The notes under the pieces were generated by a model that ran no database searches, was not told where the DNA came from, and was given only the letters and a program-made list of their open reading frames with translations. From contig JAFEHU010000029.1 of NCBI GenBank assembly GCA_017848435.1, positions 1 through 41,548 of the forward strand: 41,548 nt of DNA. The letters run 5' to 3'. The DNA comes from Burkholderiaceae bacterium. Its GTDB lineage: Bacteria > Pseudomonadota > Gammaproteobacteria > Burkholderiales > Burkholderiaceae_C. Shown here in pieces: positions 8,440 to 17,149 of this stretch. The position numbers were made by a program, and so were the translations under genes. The first letter of the stretch is position 1. Each line of letters starts with the position of its first letter.

Positions 8440-10323
8440 ATGAACCGTTATCCCGTCTGGAAGTACGCGATCATCGTGATCGCGCTGTTGGTGGGGGCCC
8501 TGTACACCCTGCCCAATTTTTTTGGTGAGGCGCCTGCGGTGCAGGTGTCCAGCGGCAAAGCCACCGTCAAGGTGGACAGCAGCACGCTGGCCCGCGTGAC
8601 CGAGGCGCTGAAAGCCGCCGCGATTGCGCCCGACGTGCTGGCACTGGAAGGCAGCTCGGTGCGGGCGCGTTTTGACAGCACCGACGTGCAGCTGAAAGCC
8701 AAAGACGCCATCGAGCGGGCGCTGATCCCCGACGCGGCCGACCCGTCCTACGTGGTGGCGCTGAACCTGGTGCCACGCTCGCCGACCTGGCTGTCGTCCC
8801 TGCGCGCCGCGCCGATGTACCTGGGCCTGGACTTGCGCGGTGGCGTGCACTTCATGCTGCAGGTGGACATGCAGGCCGCGCTGACCAAAAAAGCCGAGTC
8901 GCTGACCAACGACATCCGCAGCGTGCTGCGCGAGAAGAACATCCGCCACAGCGGCATCAGCCGCAACGGCCAGGCCATCGAGGTCAAGTTCCGCGACGCT
9001 GCCACGCTGCAGGCCGCCACCAACGTGTTCACCGACCAGTTTGCCGATTTGCAGACCAAGGGTGGGCCGGACGGGACCGAGTACAAACTCAACGCCAGCA
9101 TCAAGCCCGAGGCGGCACGCCGGGTGCAGGACCAAGCGCTGAAGCAGAACATCACCACGCTGCACAACCGCATCAACGAACTCGGCGTGGCCGAGCCGGT
9201 GATCCAGCAACAGGGGCAGGACCGCATTGTGGTGCAGCTGCCTGGCGTGCAGGACACCGCCAAGGCCAAGGACATCCTCGGCCGCACCGCCACGCTGGAG
9301 GTGCGTCTGGTGGACGACAGCGCCGAAGCCCGCAGCGCAGAAATCAACGCCGGCCCGGTGCCGTTTGGTGCCGAGCGTTACCTGGAGCGTACCGGCCAGG
9401 CGGTGATCGTCAAGAAGCAGGTGCTGCTGACCGGCGAGAACCTGACCGACGCCCAGCCTGGTTTTGACAACCAGACGCAGGAAGCGGCGGTGCACCTGAC
9501 GCTGGACGCCAAGGGCGCACGCATCTTCCGCGACGTGACGCGCGAGAACGTTGGCAAGCGCATGGCCATCCTGCTGTTTGAAAAAGGCAAGGGCGAGGTT
9601 GTGACGGCGCCGGTGATCCGCAGTGAAATCGGCGGCGGCCGGGTGCAGATCTCAGGCCGCATGAGCACCACCGAAGCCAACGACGTGGCCCTGCTGCTGC
9701 GCGCGGGCAGTCTGGCCGCACCGATGGAAATCATCGAAGAGCGCACCATCGGCCCCAGCCTGGGGGCCGACAACATAGCCAAGGGCTTCCACAGCGTGGC
9801 CTGGGGTTTTGGGGTGATCGTGCTGTTCATGGCCGGCTACTACATGTTGTTTGGCCTGTTTTCCGGCATCGCACTGGCGGTCAACCTGCTGCTGCTGGTG
9901 GCGGTGCTGTCGATGCTGCAGGCGACACTCACCTTGCCTGGCATGGCCGCCATGGCGCTAGCCCTGGGCATGGCGATCGACTCCAACGTGCTGATCAACG
10001 AGCGCGTGCGGGAAGAGCTGCGCAACGGCGTGTCGCCGCAGGCGGCGATCAACGCGGGCTACGAGCGCGCCTGGGCAACGATTCTGGACTCCAACATCAC
10101 CACGCTGATCGCCGGTCTGGCGCTGCTGGCCTTTGGCTCGGGCGCGGTGCGCGGCTTTGCGGTGGTGCACTGCATCGGCATTCTCACCAGCATGTTCTCG
10201 GCCGTGTTCTTCTCGCGCGGGCTGGTGAACTTCTGGTACGGCCGGCAGAAAAAACTCAAGAGCGTGTCCATCGGCACGGTCTGGAAACCTGGCACCGGCA
10301 GTGCCGTGGCCAAAGCGGATTGA
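8440..10323 (+). CDS. secD: Protein translocase subunit SecD
   Basis: A 627-residue inner-membrane protein. It has an N-terminal helix (YAIIVIALLVGALYTLPNFF), a large periplasmic region beginning with the conserved MYLGLDLRGGVHFMLQVD and including the P1 head, and a C-terminal block of five membrane helices with LALGMAIDSNVLINERVREE. SecD works with SecF as a proton-driven motor that completes export through SecYEG. The ATG at 8440 is used because the upstream part of the open frame overlaps yajC. Length is typical of betaproteobacterial SecD. Confidence 0.97.
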   Translation: MNRYPVWKYAIIVIALLVGALYTLPNFFGEAPAVQVSSGKATVKVDSSTLARVTEALKAAAIAPDVLALEGSSVRARFDSTDVQLKAKDAIERALIPDAADPSYVVALNLVPRSPTWLSSLRAAPMYLGLDLRGGVHFMLQVDMQAALTKKAESLTNDIRSVLREKNIRHSGISRNGQAIEVKFRDAATLQAATNVFTDQFADLQTKGGPDGTEYKLNASIKPEAARRVQDQALKQNITTLHNRINELGVAEPVIQQQGQDRIVVQLPGVQDTAKAKDILGRTATLEVRLVDDSAEARSAEINAGPVPFGAERYLERTGQAVIVKKQVLLTGENLTDAQPGFDNQTQEAAVHLTLDAKGARIFRDVTRENVGKRMAILLFEKGKGEVVTAPVIRSEIGGGRVQISGRMSTTEANDVALLLRAGSLAAPMEIIEERTIGPSLGADNIAKGFHSVAWGFGVIVLFMAGYYMLFGLFSGIALAVNLLLLVAVLSMLQATLTLPGMAAMALALGMAIDSNVLINERVREELRNGVSPQAAINAGYERAWATILDSNITTLIAGLALLAFGSGAVRGFAVVHCIGILTSMFSAVFFSRGLVNFWYGRQKKLKSVSIGTVWKPGTGSAVAKAD

Positions 10324-10340
10324 GCGGAAAAGGGTAAAAA

Positions 10341-11297
10341 ATGGAGTTCTTCAAGATCCGCAAAGACATCCCGTTCATGCGCCACGTGCTGGTGTTCAAC
10401 GTGATCTCGTTCGTGACCTTTGTGCTGGCGGTGTTCTTCCTGTTCACCCGTGGGCTGCACCTGTCGGTGGAGTTCACTGGCGGTACCCTGATGGAGGTCA
10501 GTTACTCGCAGCCTGCCGAGCTGGAGAAGGTGCGCGGTGTGGTCGCGGGCTTGGGTTACGCCGACGTGCAGGTGCAGAACTTTGGCACCGCACGCGATGT
10601 GCTGATCCGCCTGCCGGCGCAGAAGGGCGCCACCTCCGCCCAGCAGAGCGACCAGGTGCTGGTCGCCCTCAAGCAGGCCACGCCCGACGTGACGCTGCGC
10701 CGCACCGAGTTCGTTGGCCCGCAGGTGGGGCAGGAACTGGTGGTGGACGGGTTGAAGGCGCTGGCGATGGTGATCATCGGCATCATGATTTACCTCGCCT
10801 TCCGCTTCGAATGGAAGTTCTCGGTGGCCGCCATCGTGGCCAACCTGCACGACGTGGTCATCATCCTGGGCTTCTTTGCCTTCTTCCAGTGGGAGTTCTC
10901 GCTGGCGGTGCTGGCGGCGGTGCTGGCGGTGCTGGGCTACTCGGTCAACGAGTCGGTGGTGGTGTTTGACCGCATTCGCGAAAACTTCAAGCGCTACCGC
11001 AAGATGACGCCGGTGCAGATCATCGACAACGCCATCACCTCCACCATCAGCCGCACCATCATCACCCATGGCAGCACGCAGATCATGGTGCTGTCGATGC
11101 TGCTGTTTGGCGGCCCCACGCTGTTTTACTTTGCGCTGGCGCTGACCATCGGCATCTGCTTTGGCATCTACTCCTCGGTGTTCGTTGCCGCCGGCATCAC
11201 GCTGTGGCTCGGCATCAAGCGGGAAGACCTGGTCAAGGGCACCGACAAGAAAGACAAGGGCGACCCGTCCGACCCGAACGCGGGCGCCACCGTCTGA
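10341..11297 (+). CDS. secF: Protein translocase subunit SecF
   Basis: A 318-residue partner of SecD. It begins with a helix (MRHVLVFNVISFVTFVLAVFFLF), then LSVEFTGGTLMEVSY, a short periplasmic domain, and five membrane helices with the conserved GYSVNESVVVFDRIRENFKRY. It starts 17 bp after the secD stop and is surely co-transcribed. The C terminus is a short, charged tail rich in Lys and Asp. Confidence 0.97.
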   Translation: MEFFKIRKDIPFMRHVLVFNVISFVTFVLAVFFLFTRGLHLSVEFTGGTLMEVSYSQPAELEKVRGVVAGLGYADVQVQNFGTARDVLIRLPAQKGATSAQQSDQVLVALKQATPDVTLRRTEFVGPQVGQELVVDGLKALAMVIIGIMIYLAFRFEWKFSVAAIVANLHDVVIILGFFAFFQWEFSLAVLAAVLAVLGYSVNESVVVFDRIRENFKRYRKMTPVQIIDNAITSTISRTIITHGSTQIMVLSMLLFGGPTLFYFALALTIGICFGIYSSVFVAAGITLWLGIKREDLVKGTDKKDKGDPSDPNAGATV

Positions 11298-11328
11298 CCC
11301 TGCGCTGCGCCACCCAGCCCGTGCCGAT

Positions 11329-13614
11329 GTGAGCCCGCTTCCCCCCCGTCCTCCTGTGGCGTCGCTGGCGCTTGCGGCTCAGGCGCGAGAGCGGTTTGCC
11401 CAGGTGGCCTGTGATGGCCTGCCGGCCCTGGCCAGTGCCATCCAGCTGCGGCTGGAGGAGCTTGTTGAACAGACCGGCAGCGGCCGCGACACGCAGGCCC
11501 GCCGCGACGCCTGGGTCGCGTTCCGTGAACGCGGCGCCGACTGGGTGCGCCGGACCACCAACGCCTGGCAAGGTGCGCTGCAGTCGGCCACCGCCACGCC
11601 CGCCCGCAACACCGACCCGAAGAAAGTCACCTTCGAGCTGATGGGCAAGGACGTGGTGGAAAACCACATCCTGTCGTCCCGGCTCAGCCTGTCGCTGCTC
11701 GACCACGTGTCGTGGGAGCTGAGCGACCTGCGGCTGCGGGTGCAGCACCTGGAAGCCACCGGCGACCTGCCTCCCAACGACATCCTGCGCCCCGAGGTGC
11801 TGGCCCAGCAGCTGGTGGCGCAATGGCTGGCCTGCGAGCTGTCGCACGCCGCCTGGAACCTGCTGCCCGACGTCTGGCCGCAGCACCTGGCCCCGGTGCT
11901 GGTGGAGGCCTACCACGCCGCCAATGTGCTGCTGATCGACGCCGGTGTGATGGCCGAGATCGACCTGCGGCCGCTGGTGCGCCGCACCGAGTGGGGTGGC
12001 ATTGAGCCGTTTGTCAGCGCACGTGTGCCAGTGCAGGCCAGCACCGCACCGCCGCCCAAGTCGCAGTCGACCCGCACGGTGCCCGAGGGCGAGTCGCTGG
12101 CACAGTCGCCGCAGCGCGCTGAAAGTGTGCTCGGTGAGCTGATGCGGGTGCTGGGCGACCACGTCAGCGAGTTCAAACCCACCCACCAGCGCGCACCGGC
12201 GTCGGTGTTGTCCCCCGCGTTGTCCAACGCCTTGCGCACCAGCCCGGCGGGGCTCCAGGTTGATCTGGCCGCAGACCCGCTGGCCGACGCCAGCCAGGCC
12301 CCGGCGCAGGTGCGGCAGCTGGCCAGTTCGCTGCGCCAGCGCAGCGCCGAACTGAAGCAGCAGGCCACCCACTCCAGCGAAAAAGCCACCATCGAGGTGG
12401 TGGCGCTGATGTTCCAGAGCATCCTGACCGAAGAGCGCATTCCGGCGGTGATCCGGGTCTGGTTCGCGCGGCTGCAGATGCCGGTCTTGCGGGTGGCGCT
12501 GGCCGAACCGGCCTTCTTCAGCACCCTGAACCACCCGGCCCGGCTGCTGATCGACCGCATGGGCGCCTGCGCCATGGGTTTTGACGCGGCCACCCTGAAC
12601 GGCCAGGCGCTGGAACTGGAAATCCGCCGTGTGGTGCAGGTGATCGAGCAGTACCCGGAAACCGGTCGCCGGGTGTTCCAGTTGGTGCTGGACGAGTTCC
12701 AGAAATTCCTCGCCAAACACCTGACCGCGCCCGACGCGACGCAGCGCGTGGTGACGGTGGCGCAGCAGGTCGAGCAGCGCGAAACGCTGGCTATTCAGTA
12801 CACCATCGAGCTGCGCAACCTGCTGAAAGACATGCCGGTGCGTGAGACGGTGCGCGATTTTCTCTTCAAGATCTGGGCCGAGGTGCTGGCCATGGCTGAC
12901 ATCCGCAACGGCCCGCAACACGCCGACACCCTGGCACTGAAGCGCTCGGCGGCCGACCTGGTCTGGGCCGCCAGCGCCAAGCCCACGCGCCACGAGCGGG
13001 CGCGGGTGATTGCCAACCTGCCCGCGTTGCTGAAGCAGCTGCGCACCGGCATGGACATGCTGGGGTTGGCGCCGAACGAACAGGAGCGGCGCATCAAGAC
13101 CCTGAGCGACACGCTGACCGAGGCGTTCCAGTCGCGCACCGAGCCGATTGCGCAGGCCCACATCGAGGCGCTGGCCAAGCGGCTCTCGAACCTCGAAGAC
13201 TACCTGGTGGCCGACGAGGGCGAGCTGGGTGGCCTGCCGCTGGACGCGGTCAGCATCGAGCTGATGGTGGGTGTCGACGCGTCGTCCATCGAGGTGCTGG
13301 CCGACGCCGACATGCCCAGCCCGCCGCCGTCGGCCGCCTGGGCGCTGCTGGGCCATTTGCAGCTGGGGGCGTGGTACACACTGCGGCACAACCACCGGGT
13401 CAGCCAGGTGCAGTTTGCCTGGCAAAGCGAGCGCGGCCAGCTGATGCTGTTCGCGTCGTCTGACGGGCTGAACTTCCTGATCCAGGTGGGCCGGTTGGCG
13501 GCCTTGCTGGCCGGTGGCGAACTGGCGCCGCAGGAAGGCGATGCGCTGACGGTGCGTGCAACGCGCGACGCGCTGGAAAAGCTCAGCGCCGAGCCGGGGC
13601 GTTTGCTGGGTTGA
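11329..13614 (+). CDS. DUF1631 family protein
   Basis: A 761-residue soluble, largely helical protein with no signal peptide. The C-terminal 100 residues (LGHLQLGAWYTLRH...VQFAWQSERGQLMLFASSDGLNFLIQ) fit the conserved PilZ-like end of DUF1631 proteins, found mainly in beta- and gammaproteobacteria and of unknown function. The middle contains long amphipathic stretches. The start is taken as GTG 11329, directly after GCCGAT, because no ATG is available in frame near the 5' end; GTG at 11356 is an alternative. It begins 31 bp after secF, in the same direction, so it may be read from the sec operon, and ends 12 bp from the convergent smg gene. Family assignment is from memory of motif pattern. 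Confidence 0.72.
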   Translation: MSPLPPRPPVASLALAAQARERFAQVACDGLPALASAIQLRLEELVEQTGSGRDTQARRDAWVAFRERGADWVRRTTNAWQGALQSATATPARNTDPKKVTFELMGKDVVENHILSSRLSLSLLDHVSWELSDLRLRVQHLEATGDLPPNDILRPEVLAQQLVAQWLACELSHAAWNLLPDVWPQHLAPVLVEAYHAANVLLIDAGVMAEIDLRPLVRRTEWGGIEPFVSARVPVQASTAPPPKSQSTRTVPEGESLAQSPQRAESVLGELMRVLGDHVSEFKPTHQRAPASVLSPALSNALRTSPAGLQVDLAADPLADASQAPAQVRQLASSLRQRSAELKQQATHSSEKATIEVVALMFQSILTEERIPAVIRVWFARLQMPVLRVALAEPAFFSTLNHPARLLIDRMGACAMGFDAATLNGQALELEIRRVVQVIEQYPETGRRVFQLVLDEFQKFLAKHLTAPDATQRVVTVAQQVEQRETLAIQYTIELRNLLKDMPVRETVRDFLFKIWAEVLAMADIRNGPQHADTLALKRSAADLVWAASAKPTRHERARVIANLPALLKQLRTGMDMLGLAPNEQERRIKTLSDTLTEAFQSRTEPIAQAHIEALAKRLSNLEDYLVADEGELGGLPLDAVSIELMVGVDASSIEVLADADMPSPPPSAAWALLGHLQLGAWYTLRHNHRVSQVQFAWQSERGQLMLFASSDGLNFLIQVGRLAALLAGGELAPQEGDALTVRATRDALEKLSAEPGRLLG

Positions 13615-13626
13615 TGTGGCGGGCGC

Positions 13627-14097
13627 TCAGTGCGCCAGCCGGCCTTCGGTGTCGTCGCACAACTCGTCGAGGACGAGCGAGTCAGGCTCTTCGCCAAAAC
13701 GCCAGTAGACCATCATCACGATGATCTTCAGGTCGTCGATCGCCACCGGGTTGCCAGGCGCGGCCATCGCGCGGTCGATGACGATTTCGCGCATGAAGGC
13801 AGGCAGCACGCCCGAGGTTTCCAGAAAGCTCACAAAGCCCAGGCACTGGGCGCCGAGGTGGTCTTGTTCTTCGGCGCAATACACCCGCAGGCTGCTGGGC
13901 GATTGCGGCAGCGCGTTGGGTGGCAGCACGGCCGAGGCTTGTGCGGTGAGGTTCAGGCCGTCCAGCCAATGCAGTGCCTGTTCGATTTCTTCGTCGTCAA
14001 ATCCGACCGCGCTGAGCTTGCGCCCCAGCTGCGACAACTCGGGGCAGGCGTCACCACGCCAGTAATTTTCATAGACGAACACAAGCACTTCAAACAT
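13627..14097 (-). CDS. smg: Smg protein (DUF494)
   Basis: A 156-residue acidic protein beginning MFEVLVFVYENYWRGDACPEL, with GFDDEEIEQALHWLDGL and a C-terminal LVLDELCDDTEGR, the pattern and length of Smg from many proteobacteria. Its function is unknown; it is habitually found next to dprA, as here. I start at the ATG 14097; the ATG at 14115 would add MRYIKR. It is the last gene of the leftward LysM-dprA-smg group, 29 bp after dprA. Confidence 0.92.
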   Translation of the reverse strand: MFEVLVFVYENYWRGDACPELSQLGRKLSAVGFDDEEIEQALHWLDGLNLTAQASAVLPPNALPQSPSSLRVYCAEEQDHLGAQCLGFVSFLETSGVLPAFMREIVIDRAMAAPGNPVAIDDLKIIVMMVYWRFGEEPDSLVLDELCDDTEGRLAH

Positions 14098-14126
14098 GCG
14101 CTTAATGTAGCGCATCGGCCACGAAG

Positions 14127-15260
14127 CTAGCCCCTGCCTCGCTGCTGGAACAAGCCACCCGGCAGGCGGGCTACCTGGTCGGCCAGTTCCAGTTCCAGCA
14201 ACTGGCCCTGCAGGTGGGCGGCGTCGAGCCCGGTACGGGCCATCAGCACGTCCAGGCTGGCCGGATCGTGCCCCAGCGCCGCCAGCACGGCATTTTTCAA
14301 GCCATTTTGGCCTTTAGCCTTAGTGGAATATGGTGGTTCAGCTATGAATTCAGGAGCAATTCCAGCGTGGCCAGGCCAACGCAACTCCTCCAGCACGTCC
14401 TGCGCCGACTCGACCAGCTTGGCGCCCTGTTTGATCAGCGCATGGCAGCCGCGCGACTGCGGCGCGTGGATGGAGCCGGGAATGGCGAACACCTCCTTGC
14501 CCTGTTCCAGCGCCAGCCGCGCGGTGATCAGCGAGCCCGACTGCAGCGCCGCCTCCACCACCAGCGTGCCCTGGCTGAGCGCTGAGATGATGCGGTTGCG
14601 GCGCGGGAAGTTGTGCGCCAGCGGCGGCGTGCCCAGCGGCAGCTCGCTCACCACCAGCCCGCTGGCGGTGATGCGGTGGGCCAGCCCGAGGTGGCGTTTG
14701 GGGTAGACCCGGTCGAGCCCGGTGCCCACCACCGCGATGGTGCGGCCCCCCGCGTCGAGCGCGCCCTCGTGCGCTGCGCCGTCGATGCCCAGTGCCATGC
14801 CCGACACCACCACCAGCCCGGCCTGCGCCAGGCTGCCGGCAAAGGCCTGGGCATTGGCGCAGCCCTGCGGCGTGGGGTTGCGGCTGCCGACGATGGCCAA
14901 CGCCGGGGCGGTCAGCGTGCCGTCGGCCAGGCCGCTGCCCACGGCGTACAGCAGCAGCGGCGGGTCTTCGGTGCGCAGCAGCGCGGCGGGGTAGTCGGCG
15001 TCGGCCAGGCCCCAGATGCGGCGGTCGGCCCCGCCGTCCAGCCAGGTGTGGGTGGCGGCGAGTTGGGTGTCGAAATCCGGGGGTGGGGTGGCCAGGGCAT
15101 CGGCCTGGGCGTCGCTGACCACCTGGCGCAGCGCACCCAAGGGCTGAGCAAACACCGCCTCGGGCAGGCCGAAGGCCGCCAGCAGGCGGCGCGCGGCGTC
15201 AGGCCCGACACCCGGCGTCAGCGTGAGCCGCAGCCAGCCGGCCAGCTCGTTGCCGCGCAT
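14127..15260 (-). CDS. dprA: DNA-processing protein DprA
   Basis: A 377-residue DprA/Smf protein, which loads RecA on incoming single-stranded DNA during natural transformation. It has an N-terminal helical domain (LRLTLTPGVGPDAARRLLAAFG), the Rossmann-like core (AIVGSRNPTPQG, VVSGMALGIDGAAHEGAL, NFPRRNRIISALS, FAIPGSIHAPQSRGCHALI) and a C-terminal winged-helix domain (DVLMARTGLDAAHLQGQLLELELADQV). The linker between core and winged helix (residues about 302-323) is encoded by a low-GC repeat shared with other genes in this window. It lies 11 bp after the LysM gene. Confidence 0.96.
   Translation of the reverse strand: MRGNELAGWLRLTLTPGVGPDAARRLLAAFGLPEAVFAQPLGALRQVVSDAQADALATPPPDFDTQLAATHTWLDGGADRRIWGLADADYPAALLRTEDPPLLLYAVGSGLADGTLTAPALAIVGSRNPTPQGCANAQAFAGSLAQAGLVVVSGMALGIDGAAHEGALDAGGRTIAVVGTGLDRVYPKRHLGLAHRITASGLVVSELPLGTPPLAHNFPRRNRIISALSQGTLVVEAALQSGSLITARLALEQGKEVFAIPGSIHAPQSRGCHALIKQGAKLVESAQDVLEELRWPGHAGIAPEFIAEPPYSTKAKGQNGLKNAVLAALGHDPASLDVLMARTGLDAAHLQGQLLELELADQVARLPGGLFQQRGRG
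14293..14357 (-). repeat. Intragenic repeat copy in dprA
   Basis: A relatively AT-rich 65-bp segment inside dprA. Read on the minus strand it aligns to the copy in the CnoX-like gene at 44 of 65 columns with one gap; shared cores include TAGCTGAA and AGGCTAAAGGCC/AGGCTGAGGCC, and both end in AAAAA. It keeps the reading frame and encodes the linker between the two DprA domains. Confidence 0.7.
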
Positions 15261-15271
15261 GCCGGGGTGCC

Positions 15272-16480
15272 TCAGCGTGGGTTGCTGAAGCGGTCGCCGA
15301 CCTGCACGCCGTCGGCGATTTCCAGAATCAGCGCGTAGGACAGGCGGTCAAAGGTGCGGAACACCATCATCAGGCCGTTGCGTTCGTCGGGCAGCTTGAC
15401 AGCAGTGCGTTCGCCGTTGGTGCGGTCCACCAGCCGCCGGCCGTCGCTGATGAGGGCCAGCACGTGGCCGCGCTCCAGCCCGTCGCGCGCGCCACGGTTC
15501 AGCACCACCACCTGGTTTTGCGCCGCGTAGCGCACCGCGTTGCCATAGACGGACACGATCTGCCCGGCCGTGGGCTGTGGCGGGATGCGTGGTGCGTAGG
15601 TCAGCAGTTCGCGCGGTGGCTCGGGCATCAGCCGGTCGCCGGCGCGCATTTCTTCCTTGGCGCTGAGGATGTCCACCGTCGCGGGAATCACGTCGGTGGT
15701 GGTCTTGCCCTTGTCGTCGGTCACCTGGCGCAGCGACTCGCCGCGCACCAGCTCGGCCCTGCCGACAAACTGCGCTTCGTAGCCCAGCACCTCTTTGGTG
15801 GTGGGGTCGAGCAGCGGCTTGGCGTTGCGGTAGATGCGCCAGTAGCGGGGCGTGGTGTCGGCGTCGGGCAGGTTGCCGCGGGCGTAGGCGCGCTCGCCCT
15901 GGGTCACCAGCACCCGGCTGTCCTTGTTGGCGATCAGGCGCGGCGCTTGTTCCAGCGCCTGCAGCTCCACAACCTGCGCGTCCGTCAGGAAGGGCTCGGT
16001 GAGGTTGGGTGCCAGCGTGGGGATCGCGTCGTCCGCCAGGCCCTCGCTGCGGGTGCGGGGCGACAGGCGCACGGTCTGGACCGGCTCGCCGTCGGCCAGG
16101 TTGTCGCCGTCGGCCCGGCCCAGCCGCAGGCGCGCGCGGCCGCCCGACTTGTCGAGGTACATCGTCTGGCCGGGGTAAATGCGGTGCGGGTTGCGGATCT
16201 GGTCGAGGTTCATGCCCCACAGCTCGGGCCAGCGCCATGGCGTCTTCAGGAACAGGCCGGAAATGGCCCACAGCGTGTCGCCCTTTTTGACGGTGTATTC
16301 CTCGGGTGCGTTGGGGGCCAGCTCGCTCAGCGGCACGCCGCTTTGCGCCACTTGCTGCGCGGTTTCGCGTTGGGCCGGGTAGATGGGGAAGTTTTGTGCC
16401 TGGGCCGGCAGTGCCGTGGCCAGTACCGCCAGTGCAGCGCCGAGACCGGTGGTCAGAAGGCGGAAATCGTGAGGTTTCAA
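15272..16480 (-). CDS. LysM-domain exported protein
   Basis: A 402-residue protein with an N-terminal signal peptide (LLTTGLGAALAVLATALPAQAQ, probable cleavage at AQA-QN) and one LysM domain (about residues 61-109: EYTVKKGDTLWAISGLFL, WPELWGMN, NPHRIYPGQTMYL). LysM binds peptidoglycan. The remaining 290 residues form a family-specific periplasmic region with AQFVGRAELVRGE and VVLNRGARDGLERGHVL. The same gene is regularly found before dprA in Burkholderiales. It heads the leftward operon; a sigma-70-like promoter lies at 16524-16552. The precise role is unknown; cell wall association is the likely one. Confidence 0.88.
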   Translation of the reverse strand: MKPHDFRLLTTGLGAALAVLATALPAQAQNFPIYPAQRETAQQVAQSGVPLSELAPNAPEEYTVKKGDTLWAISGLFLKTPWRWPELWGMNLDQIRNPHRIYPGQTMYLDKSGGRARLRLGRADGDNLADGEPVQTVRLSPRTRSEGLADDAIPTLAPNLTEPFLTDAQVVELQALEQAPRLIANKDSRVLVTQGERAYARGNLPDADTTPRYWRIYRNAKPLLDPTTKEVLGYEAQFVGRAELVRGESLRQVTDDKGKTTTDVIPATVDILSAKEEMRAGDRLMPEPPRELLTYAPRIPPQPTAGQIVSVYGNAVRYAAQNQVVVLNRGARDGLERGHVLALISDGRRLVDRTNGERTAVKLPDERNGLMMVFRTFDRLSYALILEIADGVQVGDRFSNPR

Positions 16481-16523
16481 AGAGAGGTCTCCAGACTGAC
16501 CGGGTAGAGAATTTTGTCCGGCG

Positions 16524-16552
16524 ATTTTGCGCCCAAGGCCTCAAACCGGCAA
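16524..16552 (-). promoter_or_regulatory. Sigma-70-like promoter for LysM-dprA-smg
   Basis: On the minus strand TTGCCG (16552-16547) is followed after exactly 17 bases by CAAAAT (16529-16524), 44 bases before the LysM protein's start codon. Position and spacing suit a housekeeping promoter. Confidence 0.5.
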
Positions 16553-16627
16553 CGCTTATTGGGGGTGCGCCACCAGCCACTTGGCAAATTAGCGAAAATG
16601 GCAACAAATCACCGGATTTCTCCTGAC

Positions 16628-17149
16628 ATGGCCCTCTTGCCCATCCTTTGTTACCCCGACCCCCGCCTGCACACTGTGGCCAAGCCCGTGGCGGCGGTGG
16701 ATGACCGCATCCAGACGCTGGTGGCCGACATGTTCGCCACCATGTACGACGCCAACGGCATTGGCCTGGCGGCCACCCAGGTGAACGTGCACGAACGCCT
16801 GATCGTCATCGACGCCAGCGAAGACCGCGACCAGCCCCTGGTGCTGATCAACCCCGAAGTGGTGTGGGCCAGCCCGGAAACCCAGGTCTCGGACGAGGGT
16901 TGCCTGTCGGTGCCCGGCATCTACGACGGCGTGGCCCGCTCGGTGGCGGTGCGGGTGACCGCCCTCAACCTCGACGGCCAGCCGCACACGGTGGAGGCCG
17001 AAGGCCTGCTGGCGGTGTGCATCCAGCACGAGATGGACCACCTGCTCGGCAAGGTGTTTGTGGAATACCTGTCGCCTTTGAAGCGCAACCGCATCAAGAC
17101 CAAGATGGTCAAGGCCCGGCAGCTGGCCGAACGCGAGGCCGGGCGTTGA
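16628..17149 (+). CDS. def: Peptide deformylase
   Basis: A 173-residue metalloenzyme that removes the N-terminal formyl group from new proteins. All three motifs are present: [17 protein letters not shown] (metal ligand C92) and QHEMDHLLG (H134, E135, H138). The ATG at 16628 gives the standard length; the frame extends upstream but into the intergenic region. It is the first gene of def-fmt-azlC-azlD; fmt starts inside its stop codon. Confidence 0.97.
   Translation: MALLPILCYPDPRLHTVAKPVAAVDDRIQTLVADMFATMYDANGIGLAATQVNVHERLIVIDASEDRDQPLVLINPEVVWASPETQVSDEGCLSVPGIYDGVARSVAVRVTALNLDGQPHTVEAEGLLAVCIQHEMDHLLGKVFVEYLSPLKRNRIKTKMVKARQLAEREAGR

Noticed and set aside
11233-13425. A 730-codon open frame on the minus strand opposite the DUF1631 gene
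   Set aside because: Its translation is rich in His, Gln, Arg and Gly without domain pattern, whereas the plus-strand frame has a family-like C terminus.
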